A stretch of DNA of 49,294 bases from positions 1 to 49,294 of the forward strand of contig JAFUHD010000067.1 in the NCBI GenBank assembly GCA_017469025.1. Reading direction: 5' to 3'. Under the pieces are notes generated by a model. That model did no database searches. It had not been told where the DNA came from and saw only the letters and a list, made by a program, of their open reading frames with translations. The translations under genes and the position numbers were made by a program. This stretch comes from Clostridia bacterium. Lineage in GTDB: Bacteria; Bacillota; Clostridia; Christensenellales; Aristaeellaceae. Shown here one piece after another: positions 16,451-24,934 of this stretch; within the stretch, counting starts at the first letter, position 1; every line of letters begins with the position of its first letter.

Positions 16451-18580
16451 TCAGTATTCTTTTGCGTTCTTAATATTGGCTTCCTCCGAAACCCTGCGGA
16501 CTTCATCCTGACACTGCAGGAATACATCTACAACCTCTGGATCAAACTGGGTTCCTGCACCTTCCTGTATGATGCTGATCGCTTTCTCAAACGGGAAGCC
16601 CGCCTTATAGCTGCGCCGTGATACCAGCGCATCGAATACGTCAGCTACCGCCATAATGCGGGCAGACAGCGGAATTGCCTCGCCGGCCAGACCGCAGGGA
16701 TACCCCTTGCCGTCCCAACGTTCATGATGATATTCTGTCAGATTGTGCGCTTCCTCAAGATATCCGCTTTCGTCTGAAACCATCTCCATGACACGGTCGA
16801 TGATTTCCCCGCCGACAGCAGCATGCGACTTCATGAGCGTATACTCATCTTCATCAAGGCGTCCGGGTTTGTTCAGAATGTTGTCCGGAATGTGAATCTT
16901 GCCGACATCATGCAGCGGTGCAGCGCCGACAACCTCTTCAATATAATTATCTGTAATCTTATCCCGGTGCAGACCGAGTTCCTTCATCTTTTTCATGATA
17001 ATCCGCACATACGAAGCCGTGTTTCTGATATGATTCCCGGTGCATTTGTCGCGGCTTTCTACCAGGTCCGCAAGAACGATGATCAGGCCGTTCTGCAGAC
17101 GGGAAATCTTCTCGTTTTTCTTTTGTACATCGTCTATATATGTGAGTACTTCCTGCGTGGAATTCGTTACCGTCTTGTACAGATTCTCAATTTCATCACC
17201 CGTGGAAATCCTGAGCTGCTCAAGCTGCTTCAGACTGTCTGCACGACTCGCAGGATCATTTGGATCAACCTTTGATGCATTCGAAATTGCATTGAGCGGC
17301 CAGACAATGCCGTAATCCGCCGCAGCCACGGCTACTGCCAGAACAATGATGAAGAATCCAAGGAAGAGCGAAATCACGCGTGCAAGGAAAACAAGCTCTG
17401 TTTCCATGATGCGGGTCATCGACATGTCTACACCAACATAACACTGGCATTTCCCATTTGCATCATACAAGGGCTGATAAATCGTCAGGAGCCATCCATA
17501 GCTCTCATTGGAAACAATCGGATCTATTGGTTTTCCTTCAAGCAGGGCTGGAACATACGCCTTAAACGCATCATCAAACTCTATAACGGTTCCAGGCTCA
17601 CTGCCTGGTCCCTCTGCTGTATCCGGATCAAACACGACATGGCAGCCATCTTCCAGAATCTTATAGGCATATACGTAGGAAATGTCCTCAGAACTGTCCG
17701 CAATGCTGGCGAGACGGTCGGAAACCGCCTCATAATCTTCAAGCTCACGGCCCTTTTCAATATAGAGATCCACTCTGTCCGGGTCAATAGCCGCCATCGC
17801 AGCATTGGCAACGCCGGCTGACATGCGTGCTTCTTCCAAAATGAGTGCATCCCGGTAAAGCGTAAGGCTGATGGATGTCACAACGGATGCAATAATCAGA
17901 ATCGTTACTGATATGATAATCAGAACCTTTGTTCTAAGCGAAATGCCCCGTGTTTTGATAGCCGTTTCCAGTCTGTTTCTGCGCTGGTTCCTCGGGAAAA
18001 GGAACCGGTTCATGATACGTTCCGGAATCAGCCGCCAGACAATGGCCACGAGCACAACCGTAATTGCCTTATCCAGCAGATCAATCAGCAGGTCTGCCGA
18101 AAGCTGTGAAAAGAAAACATTCATCTTTCCGCTTTCCAGGAAAGCCATTGCAAGCGGTCTTGAAATGCCTTCACCGATTCCACCGCCGTAAAGACACCAG
18201 GTCAGAATGCTGCCGATTCCGCCGCCGATCAGCGCAAAGTATATGACCGGCAGAATCATCCTGGGAATGGAGCGGAAATAACCACGTTTTGCACAGACAG
18301 AGGCGGTCAGTGCCAGCAGAACACTGATAGACCCATAAAAAGCGGTATTATAGTCAAAAATTCCATTGATCATATTGGTCAGAAAACCGACAATGATTCC
18401 CGGAATATATCCACCAAGTGCCGCTGTCAGAATCGTGCCCACGGAGTCAAGGAAGACTGGCAGACGGAACTGCAGTGCAATCCTTACACCGATAAAATTT
18501 ATCAGAAGCCCGCAGATACACAGCCCCAGGACATAAGGAAATGTATTTTGTCTGCGTTCATCTACTGGTTGTTGCTTCAT
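16451..18580 (-). CDS. Membrane HD-GYP phosphodiesterase
   Basis: A 709-residue membrane receptor. Residues 1-200 form about six membrane segments resembling an ECF-transporter S component (FLDSVGTILTAALGGYIPGI). A further membrane helix near 220, an extracellular Cache-like sensor (about 240-400, with SYVYAYKILEDG and YQPLYDANGKC), a membrane helix near 410 and a HAMP-like linker follow. The HD-GYP output domain (about 500-690) has GNHIRNTASYVR, PLHDVGKIHIPD, LTEYHHERWDGKGYP and ARIMAVADVFDALVSRRSY, all intact, so it should hydrolyse c-di-GMP or a related cyclic dinucleotide. TGGAGGG precedes the ATG; a promoter lies at 18673-18701. Confidence 0.88.
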   Translation of the reverse strand: MKQQPVDERRQNTFPYVLGLCICGLLINFIGVRIALQFRLPVFLDSVGTILTAALGGYIPGIIVGFLTNMINGIFDYNTAFYGSISVLLALTASVCAKRGYFRSIPRMILPVIYFALIGGGIGSILTWCLYGGGIGEGISRPLAMAFLESGKMNVFFSQLSADLLIDLLDKAITVVLVAIVWRLIPERIMNRFLFPRNQRRNRLETAIKTRGISLRTKVLIIISVTILIIASVVTSISLTLYRDALILEEARMSAGVANAAMAAIDPDRVDLYIEKGRELEDYEAVSDRLASIADSSEDISYVYAYKILEDGCHVVFDPDTAEGPGSEPGTVIEFDDAFKAYVPALLEGKPIDPIVSNESYGWLLTIYQPLYDANGKCQCYVGVDMSMTRIMETELVFLARVISLFLGFFIIVLAVAVAAADYGIVWPLNAISNASKVDPNDPASRADSLKQLEQLRISTGDEIENLYKTVTNSTQEVLTYIDDVQKKNEKISRLQNGLIIVLADLVESRDKCTGNHIRNTASYVRIIMKKMKELGLHRDKITDNYIEEVVGAAPLHDVGKIHIPDNILNKPGRLDEDEYTLMKSHAAVGGEIIDRVMEMVSDESGYLEEAHNLTEYHHERWDGKGYPCGLAGEAIPLSARIMAVADVFDALVSRRSYKAGFPFEKAISIIQEGAGTQFDPEVVDVFLQCQDEVRRVSEEANIKNAKEY

Positions 18581-18672
18581 ATACCCTCCAGATTACTGCG
18601 TTCTTTCAGTAATTCCCCCGAATGGGCTGCGCTGCATTCATCGATCGTCAGCGTCATGCCCATCCGCTTTGC

Positions 18673-18701
18673 AGTATACGCGACTCGTTTATGAAAAGCA
18701 A
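18673..18701 (-). promoter_or_regulatory. Promoter of HD-GYP gene
   Basis: Minus-strand TTGCTT, 17 bases, TATACT. Between it and the gene, and toward the divergent thrH promoter, no other gene is seen in 18581-18807. Confidence 0.55.
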
Positions 18702-18807
18702 GTTCTTTAGGGCATCTAAATCTCTACATTTGCTCTACTTTTCCTTCATCCGGTGTTGTCACCTGCAGAAAATACCGCATCTCCTATTCCGCTTTCCTGT
18801 TTTCCTG

Positions 18808-18842
18808 TGCTATAATACGGCTGTTTTGCGGCATAACGCCGC
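18808..18842 (+). promoter_or_regulatory. thrH promoter with initial palindrome
   Basis: Extended -10 TGCTATAAT (18808-18816) with no clear -35. A perfect GCGGC-ATAAC-GCCGC inverted repeat at 18828-18842 covers the probable start of transcription and could be an operator or a 5' stabilising hairpin. Confidence 0.55.
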
Positions 18843-18861
18843 TCATGACTCGAAAGGAGGC

Positions 18862-18876
18862 GCAGGCACTGCCTGC
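18862..18876 (+). promoter_or_regulatory. Hairpin between Shine-Dalgarno and thrH start
   Basis: The Shine-Dalgarno AAGGAGG (18854-18860) is 24 bases from the ATG at 18885, too far in linear form. A perfect hairpin GCAGGC-ACT-GCCTGC occupies 15 of these bases; if folded, the effective spacing falls to 9. This decides the start and suggests structure-dependent translation. Confidence 0.6.
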
Positions 18877-18884
18877 ATACCACT

Positions 18885-19484
18885 ATGAACATTGTATGTC
18901 TGGATCTGGAAGGTGTTCTTGTTCCCGAAATCTGGATCGCTTTTTCTGAGGCCAGCGGCATTCCTGAACTCCGCCGCACAACACGTGATGAACCGGATTA
19001 TGACAAGCTGATGCGTTTCCGCATCAACCTGCTCCATGAACATCATCTGGGTCTTGCCGATATCAAACGGACCATTTCAACAATCGCTCCCATGGAAGGT
19101 GCAAAGGAATTTCTGGATAAACTGCGCGCGGAAACGCAGGTCATGATTCTGAGCGATACCTTCACCCAGTTCGCTGCTCCGCTCATGGAAAAACTCGGCT
19201 GGCCGACGATTCTGTGCAATGAGCTGACTGTCAGCCCGTCCGGTGAGATTATCGGGTACAAGATCCGTGTCCCGCACTCCAAGCTGACTACAGTCAAAGC
19301 CCTTCAGAGTGCCGGTTATGAGACCATTGCCTCCGGCGACAGCTTTAACGATCTTGAAATGATCCGTGCCAGCAAAGCCGGCTTCCTGTTCCGTGCACCA
19401 GAGAAGATCAAAGCGGACAATCCGGATCTGCCGGCTTTTGATAATTACGACGATCTGTTTGAAGCGATCCAGAGCAAACTGTAA
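18885..19484 (+). CDS. thrH: ThrH, phosphoserine phosphatase / homoserine phosphotransferase
   Basis: A 199-residue HAD-superfamily enzyme closely resembling Pseudomonas ThrH. ThrH dephosphorylates phosphoserine and can pass the phosphate to homoserine, bridging serine and threonine synthesis. The HAD motifs are CLDLEGVLVPEIW (here D-x-E, which is the ThrH form of motif I), MILSDTFTQF (motif II Ser), KLTTVKAL (motif III Lys) and SGDSFNDLEM (motif IV). The ATG at 18885 aligns with the family N terminus, although its ribosome binding site is unusually far away and separated by a hairpin. A phosphohexomutase gene follows 55 bases later. Confidence 0.92.
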   Translation: MNIVCLDLEGVLVPEIWIAFSEASGIPELRRTTRDEPDYDKLMRFRINLLHEHHLGLADIKRTISTIAPMEGAKEFLDKLRAETQVMILSDTFTQFAAPLMEKLGWPTILCNELTVSPSGEIIGYKIRVPHSKLTTVKALQSAGYETIASGDSFNDLEMIRASKAGFLFRAPEKIKADNPDLPAFDNYDDLFEAIQSKL

Positions 19485-19539
19485 TATTCCCGGTCCGACA
19501 CCTGCCGGACCGGATTCTTCTATTGAAAGGGGTATGCAT

Positions 19540-21039
19540 ATGGACTTCTTTTCTTTAATCAGCGGGTCCGATGTCCGCGGTACGGCTATCGGTGACAATG
19601 CCGTTCTGACAGAAAGTGCCGGTTACCGGATTGGTCAGTCCTTTGCCACATATCTCATGCGCAAGGGCATCAGCCAGCCCCGCGTCAATGTTGGTCATGA
19701 CCCGCGGCTCAGCAGCCCTGCCCTTGAACAGGCTGTCGCAGACGGCCTTGCGAGTGCCGGCGCCATTGTCCGTACTTTCGGCCTGTGTACAACGCCTGCC
19801 ATGTATATGTCCCTTCTCGATGAGCCAAGCGCCGATGCCTCCATCATGGTTACGGCATCCCACCTGCCCTGGGAACGGAACGGATACAAATTCTTTCTGC
19901 CGGACGGCGGAATCACCGGAAAGACACTGCGCGAAATTCTGTCAATTGCCTCTGAAGCCGGGGAACTGGTGCACGCAGGCGGCCAGATCACACGGGATGT
20001 CTATCTGCCGGTCTATACGGAGCATCTCCGTTCCATCTTCCTGAACCGTCTTGGCAAAGACAATCCAAAGCCGTTTGAAGGCCTTCACATTATCGTGGAC
20101 GCCGGCAATGGTTCCGGCGGTTTCTATGCTGACCTTCTGGCCTCTCTCGGCGCCAACACTGAGGGCAGCCAGTTTCTTGAGCCGGACGGCCATTTCCCGA
20201 ATCATATTCCAAACCCGGAAAACGAAGCCGCGATGGAAAGCATCAGCCATGCAGTCCTTGACAGTCACGCCGACCTTGGTGTCATCTTTGATACGGACTG
20301 CGACCGCGCAGCAATCGTGGACAATGCCGGACGTGAAATTAACCGCAACCGTCTGATTGCCCTGATCTCCGCCATTATTCTCAATGAACGTCCCGGTGCT
20401 TCCATTGTCACTGACAGCGTCACATCATCCGGCCTTGCCGCCTTTATCGCCGCACGCGGCGGTGTGCACCACCGTTTCAAACGCGGTTACCGGAATGTCA
20501 TTGATGAAGCCCGTCGGCTGACTGCAGAGGGAACCATTGCGCCTCTGGCAATTGAGACGAGCGGTCATGCTGCCCTTGAGGAAAACTATTTCCTTGACGA
20601 CGGCATGTATCTGGTCACCCGGCTTCTGTGTGAAGCTGTCACGCTCGGAAAGCGCGGCCAGTCCCTCTCTTCCCTGATCGCCGATCTTGCAGAACCTGCA
20701 GAGGGCACCGAGCTGCGCTTTAATATCACGGCGGCAGATTTCAAGACTACCGGTCAGAAAGCCATTGATCAGGTCACCGCTTATGCACAGACCCATGAAT
20801 CCTGGCATATTGCCCCGAACAATTATGAGGGAATCCGCATCAGTTTTGATCTGAATGGCGGCACGAACAACGCCTGGTTCCTGCTCCGCCTGTCCCTGCA
20901 TGATCCCGTCCTTCCGCTCAATATTGAAAGTGATATTCCTGGCGGAATCATCCCGGTCGCACAGCAGCTGAAAGATGCGCTTGATGGCGTTTCGGATGTT
21001 GACCTCACTCCGCTTACGGCGCTTCTCGCAAAACCCTGA
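19540..21039 (+). CDS. Phosphomannomutase/phosphoglucomutase family enzyme
   Basis: A 499-residue alpha-D-phosphohexomutase. It interconverts sugar 1- and 6-phosphates. Active-site parts are the phosphoserine loop VTASHLPWERNG (the usual TASHNP has Leu for Asn), the Mg site FDTDCDRAAI, and the sugar loop IETSGHAALEEN (the common form is GExSGH). The C-terminal phosphate-binding domain contains YEGIRISFDL. The ATG at 19540 has GAAAGGGG at 7 bases; an in-frame ATG at 19534 is too close to it. It is probably cotranscribed with thrH. Confidence 0.88.
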   Translation: MDFFSLISGSDVRGTAIGDNAVLTESAGYRIGQSFATYLMRKGISQPRVNVGHDPRLSSPALEQAVADGLASAGAIVRTFGLCTTPAMYMSLLDEPSADASIMVTASHLPWERNGYKFFLPDGGITGKTLREILSIASEAGELVHAGGQITRDVYLPVYTEHLRSIFLNRLGKDNPKPFEGLHIIVDAGNGSGGFYADLLASLGANTEGSQFLEPDGHFPNHIPNPENEAAMESISHAVLDSHADLGVIFDTDCDRAAIVDNAGREINRNRLIALISAIILNERPGASIVTDSVTSSGLAAFIAARGGVHHRFKRGYRNVIDEARRLTAEGTIAPLAIETSGHAALEENYFLDDGMYLVTRLLCEAVTLGKRGQSLSSLIADLAEPAEGTELRFNITAADFKTTGQKAIDQVTAYAQTHESWHIAPNNYEGIRISFDLNGGTNNAWFLLRLSLHDPVLPLNIESDIPGGIIPVAQQLKDALDGVSDVDLTPLTALLAKP

Positions 21040-21100
21040 ATTGCCTGATGTACACCTTTTTCGTGTTCACCTTTTCAAAATAAAGCCACGTTTTGTCAGT

Positions 21101-21128
21101 TTGATTTAAGGTCAATTTCTGATAAACT
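21101..21128 (+). promoter_or_regulatory. Possible promoter before the mutase terminator
   Basis: TTGATT (21101-21106), 16 bases, TAAACT (21123-21128), located between the mutase stop and the terminator. A transcript from here would be about 70 bases and end at 21203, so a small RNA is conceivable. Weak evidence. Confidence 0.25.
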
Positions 21129-21163
21129 ACGCATCGGTGTATCCCCTCCCCGGAATGCACCAC

Positions 21164-21203
21164 AAGCCTGAGAGAAGTCCTTCCTCTCAGGCTTTTCTTT
21201 TTT
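21164..21203 (+). terminator. Terminator after phosphohexomutase
   Basis: A perfect 11-bp stem AAGCCTGAGAG / CTCTCAGGCTT with a 9-base loop and TTCTTTTTT tail. It is 125 bases after the mutase stop. The following 21204-21501 shows no supported gene; a 54-codon minus-strand frame starting near 21368 has no recognised content. Confidence 0.9.
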
Positions 21204-21501
21204 ACACCAAAAAATCATTCACATCGGGTATGCAGACTGTCTTTGCCGCTTTCCTCTTCAATCCGGCCGCATCTGCCCCTTTCCGCCAGCAAAGTACACA
21301 GGATTGATCTGCCATGATACAGGGTGTCCGCATATCAGTTAAGGCAAAATCCCCTGACAGTTCCATGCAGTAATTCAGATTTCACCTGTACAGTTTTCCC
21401 GGCCAGTGCCGGTTAGATTGCCGCATGGATGAGAGAACGTCAAATCTGCCTGAGATCAACTGCACATCTGCTTCCCGGCCTAGTCAGCTCTCCGGACAAA
21501 T

Positions 21502-21541
21502 AAAAAAACGGGTGTCCCAAAAAGCTTTTCAGGGCACCCGT
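21502..21541 (-). terminator. Terminator of sugar uptake operon
   Basis: Minus-strand ACGGGTGCCC / GGGACACCCGT type stem, loop of about 14 bases, followed by T7. It lies directly after the GH32 stop. Confidence 0.9.
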
Positions 21542-21555
21542 TATTTATTGGCTCA

Positions 21556-22968
21556 TTATACCTTCGGTGTTCCAATCCAAAGCGTACCGTTTCCGAGCAG
21601 TTCCGCTTTCGTGTACGGTTTGTTCGGGAAAACCATGGAGGTATTCATTACGGTTCCATTGTCGGTAAAGACTTCCGCAATCATTCTGTCAAAGTACAGA
21701 TCGACCTTCACCGGTCCATGCAGTTTGCGCGGTGCTGACATCACCGAACAGACACCGGAACCAAATACCGGATCAAAGTCCTTTGCACCAGCCCGTGACC
21801 GGTCTACAACAAGGCTCTGCTCATTATTGATCAGCACATGCAGCGCCTCTCCGTCCTCATTGGAAAGAACCAGATCAAATGCTTCTTCTGCTTCAATATG
21901 AATCTGGAAGAGTTCACCTGGCAGCGTCCCCACAGCCTTTGGAATATACCGCCACGGGAACCGCAGATTCTCCGGCTTTGGCAGTCTTTCCACTTCTTTA
22001 AGCTCAAATTCCGGGATCAGCGGCTTAAAGGACAGCTGAAGTCCGGCATCCGTATCTACAAGGGACAGCTCACGGACATATGTCATGAGGCAGCAGAAAT
22101 CACCCGTTGGCGCAGCATTCGCATAGCTCGGTGAAGAAGCCCAGCCAATCATCAGACGTTTTTCCGTACCAAAGAAGGTCACTGCAGCATAATTATCATA
22201 TCCAGAGTCCAGGATTCTGGCATGAGCTGCAGGAATCGTCTCAACAAAGGTGTCTCCGTCAAACTGGCCCAGGAAATACTGCATCCGTCCGCCGCCGAAT
22301 TCGCTGTGCAGCGCCATGCTGACAATCAGTACCCAGATTTCACTTCCATCCGGTGCCGTCATCGGAAATACATCCGTACATTCAAAGATGCCGCCAAGAC
22401 GGTTCTCCTTTGCACCGAATTCACCGGTCTTTTCCCAGTGAATCAGATCTTTTGACGCATAAAAATCTGCGTGATCACCGGCAGCCAGAACCATGGACCA
22501 GCAGTTGCGCTTTTCATTGCGGAATACCTTCGGATCCCGGAAGTTCCGCTTGTCATTGTTTGCAATGACCGGATTCCCTTCATATGGTGTAAAATGGAAT
22601 CTGTCATTCGAATAGGCAATGCTCTGCTGTTCATATTCTCCATGGCTGGTATAGATCAGTACCATGGGATCGCATCCTTCGCCAAATCCCGAAGTGTTTC
22701 CATGGTCAATCACCGCGCTGCCTGAGAAGATCATCCCCAGCTTTTCATCCGGATACATCGCAATGCCATGATCCTTCCAGTGGAGCAGATCCGTGCTTGT
22801 TGCATGCAGCCAGTGCATCGGCCCCCATACAGGTTCATTCGGATTATGCTGGGCAAACAAATGCCAGACACCGTTTTCATACGTCAGACCATTCGGATCA
22901 TTGATCCAGCCATAAGGCGGCGTATAGTGCATAGCAGGTCGAAAATCACGATTTCCCTTTGTACTCAT
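21556..22968 (-). CDS. GH32 beta-fructosidase
   Basis: A 470-residue glycoside hydrolase family 32 enzyme (invertase / fructanase). The nucleophile motif is GWINDPNGL (residue about 22), the transition-state Asp is in NFRDPKVF, and the acid/base Glu is in IFECTDVF. FSGSAVID and YDNYAAVTFFGTEKRLMIGWASS complete the five-bladed propeller; a C-terminal beta sandwich follows. No signal peptide, so it acts on imported sucrose or fructo-oligosaccharides. AAGGAG precedes the ATG. It is the last gene of the LplB/LplC/binding-protein operon. Confidence 0.92.
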   Translation of the reverse strand: MSTKGNRDFRPAMHYTPPYGWINDPNGLTYENGVWHLFAQHNPNEPVWGPMHWLHATSTDLLHWKDHGIAMYPDEKLGMIFSGSAVIDHGNTSGFGEGCDPMVLIYTSHGEYEQQSIAYSNDRFHFTPYEGNPVIANNDKRNFRDPKVFRNEKRNCWSMVLAAGDHADFYASKDLIHWEKTGEFGAKENRLGGIFECTDVFPMTAPDGSEIWVLIVSMALHSEFGGGRMQYFLGQFDGDTFVETIPAAHARILDSGYDNYAAVTFFGTEKRLMIGWASSPSYANAAPTGDFCCLMTYVRELSLVDTDAGLQLSFKPLIPEFELKEVERLPKPENLRFPWRYIPKAVGTLPGELFQIHIEAEEAFDLVLSNEDGEALHVLINNEQSLVVDRSRAGAKDFDPVFGSGVCSVMSAPRKLHGPVKVDLYFDRMIAEVFTDNGTVMNTSMVFPNKPYTKAELLGNGTLWIGTPKV

Positions 22969-22996
22969 ATATTGAGCTCCTTCTAATTGCAGTCAA

Positions 22997-23029
22997 ATAA
23001 AAAAGGGGAAGGAGGCAGGCCTCCTTCCC
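22997..23029 (-). terminator. Hairpin between binding protein and GH32 genes
   Basis: Minus-strand stem GGGAAGGAGG / CCTCCTTCCC with a 4-base loop, then CTTTTTTATTT. It looks like a full intrinsic terminator inside the operon, so GH32 would be expressed by read-through or be made in lower amounts. Confidence 0.85.
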
Positions 23030-23041
23030 TATCAGGTACAA

Positions 23042-24805
23042 TTATTTGCCGTTGATGCGGTCGAGAGCATTCTGATAGATCTCAACGATGCGGTCAATGC
23101 CGGCACCCTTCAGCTCGGATACATAGGCATCCCAGGAGCTGTCAACGTCGCCATTGACGACCCACTGCTGGACATACTTCTTAACGATCGGGTTGGTGAC
23201 TTCCACCAGACGGGAAATCTCCTGCTGCTCCTCGTTCAGAAGCATGATCTTCGGGATGGTATCATACTGCTCAAGGTCATGATCCTTGCCGTTGACGCGC
23301 TGGAAAGCCAGCAGGTTGGCAGCATCATAGGTGTACTCAACAACGCCATTCGGCTGTTCCGGAGTGTTGTAGTACTCGTTCAGAACGATCATGGAGCCAC
23401 GGCAGGTGGTGGTGTTCTCACGGGCCTGGCCGAAGTTGTTCTGGAAGTCGCCCCACTCGGTGCCGGTGATGATGTCGCCATTCTCATCCAGATGGAAGCG
23501 CATAACGCCGTCGTCTGCCAGATAGTAGTTGCCGCCGATGGCGCCCCAGTTGGACTGGACGGACAGCTGCGGGTCAGAAATCATGTACTCGGTGAAGGCA
23601 GCGATGATCTCCGGGAATTCGCAGTCCACGGTGATCGCGGTATCGCAGGCATCCTGCAGTTCGGAGTAGTTCAGTGCATTGCCGGTGGTGCCAGCTTCGC
23701 CCTGGAGCTGCGGGATCGGGACATACTCGTGACGGACAGCATTGTTGATGATGGACATATCAGACCATACACCCATAACGCCGATCTTAGCGATGTCCTG
23801 AGCGATTTCGTTGTTGGTGTAGTTGGTGGAAGATCCAGTCATGGGCTCGAAGCAGTCCACGTTCAGGAGGCCTTCCTCATACAGCTGATGGAAGTACATA
23901 GCGGTCTTGCCGAAGGCAGGATCAATAGCGGTGTAGGTAACTTTGCCGTCGATCTGACGGAGGTGGTTGGCATTCTCATAGCCGCCGCAGACGGTGTCTT
24001 CGCAGCCGAAAGCGCCAGTGAAACGATAGAAGGCATCATAGGATCCGAAGGTGTCGCCGATTCCAGCGCCAAAGATGGTGGCCATCGGGATTTCATCGGC
24101 TTCGCCGTTTCCGTTCAGGTCGCCAGCAGCCTTGAAGGCGCGGAGAACTTCGGTCAGCTCGTCAACGGTGGTGGGCATCGCCATGCCGACCTTGTCAAGC
24201 CATACCTGGTTGATGAGCAGCGGGCCAGGGGTCAGAACGAGACCAAACATCTGCTCGATGTACGGGAAGCCATAGGTATGTCCGTCAGGAGCGGTAACTT
24301 CCTGCAGATAGTTCGGATTGTTCTCAAGAACCTTGGTCAAAGTGGGCATATATTCTTTAATCAGGTCTTCGGTGGGAAGGAATACATCCTGGCCCAGAGC
24401 GTTCACCACGATGGTGGTGGACTTACCGTCGCCGAAGTTAAAGAATGCGTCAGGCAGCTCTTCGCCGCTGGTCAGCATCAGGTTGATCTTCTCCTGAGCG
24501 CCGTCAGCCGGGATCTTCTGCCAGTCAAAGCGCACGCCGGTATCCTTTTCCCAGCGCTGCACCATGGCGAGTTCCTCAACCGGAACCTTGCGGCTCGCAG
24601 AGTTGACGAACAGCATGCTGATCTTGCCATACTTTGCTTCAAAAGCATCGGGATCAGTGATGATGGTCGTGCCCTGGCTGCCATCGAGAACGACGAGACC
24701 AGCCTCTACGGCTTCCTTGGTCTTGGGGCTCATGTCGGCGAATGCGGAAACGCAGGCCAGCACGAGCACTGCAGCGATAAGCAGTGATACGATTTTCTTC
24801 ATCAT
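23042..24805 (-). CDS. LplA-type extracellular solute-binding protein
   Basis: A 587-residue family-1 sugar-binding protein, the large type that accompanies LplB/LplC permeases. The N terminus has a signal peptide (LLIAAVLVLACVSAFA); a Cys is present, but the VLAC box is a poor lipobox and AFA|D fits signal peptidase I as well. Typical blocks are TGVRFDWQKIP, LPDAFFNFGDG, LPTEDLIKEYMPTL, DLNGNGEADEIPM (a Ca-like loop) and the C-terminal ELKGAGIDRIVEIYQNALDRING. The GH32 enzyme downstream suggests fructans, sucrose or related oligosaccharides as ligand. AAGGAGG precedes the ATG. Confidence 0.9.
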   Translation of the reverse strand: MMKKIVSLLIAAVLVLACVSAFADMSPKTKEAVEAGLVVLDGSQGTTIITDPDAFEAKYGKISMLFVNSASRKVPVEELAMVQRWEKDTGVRFDWQKIPADGAQEKINLMLTSGEELPDAFFNFGDGKSTTIVVNALGQDVFLPTEDLIKEYMPTLTKVLENNPNYLQEVTAPDGHTYGFPYIEQMFGLVLTPGPLLINQVWLDKVGMAMPTTVDELTEVLRAFKAAGDLNGNGEADEIPMATIFGAGIGDTFGSYDAFYRFTGAFGCEDTVCGGYENANHLRQIDGKVTYTAIDPAFGKTAMYFHQLYEEGLLNVDCFEPMTGSSTNYTNNEIAQDIAKIGVMGVWSDMSIINNAVRHEYVPIPQLQGEAGTTGNALNYSELQDACDTAITVDCEFPEIIAAFTEYMISDPQLSVQSNWGAIGGNYYLADDGVMRFHLDENGDIITGTEWGDFQNNFGQARENTTTCRGSMIVLNEYYNTPEQPNGVVEYTYDAANLLAFQRVNGKDHDLEQYDTIPKIMLLNEEQQEISRLVEVTNPIVKKYVQQWVVNGDVDSSWDAYVSELKGAGIDRIVEIYQNALDRINGK

Positions 24806-24934
24806 TCGGTTTTTCCTCCTTAGATGATATGTAATCTCACGAGACGCGTGAGCGCGTATCAGAATAATCCAGAGGCAGCCTCAGCTGCCCCAGGGGGCGG
24901 GACACCGCATCTGCGGCATCCCATACCGTGCAAA
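24806..24934 (-). other. Hairpin-rich intercistronic region
   Basis: The 129 bases between the permease and binding-protein genes hold two good RNA hairpins on the minus strand: GGGATGCCGCA with TGCGGTGTCCC, and GGCAGC-TGAG-GCTGCC. There is no T-run. They probably act as 5'/3' stabilisers that raise the level of binding-protein message relative to the permeases. Confidence 0.55.

Noticed and set aside
23279..24787. A 502-codon plus-strand frame opposite the sugar-binding protein gene
   Set aside because: Antisense shadow; the minus-strand gene has a signal peptide, family motifs and ribosome binding site.
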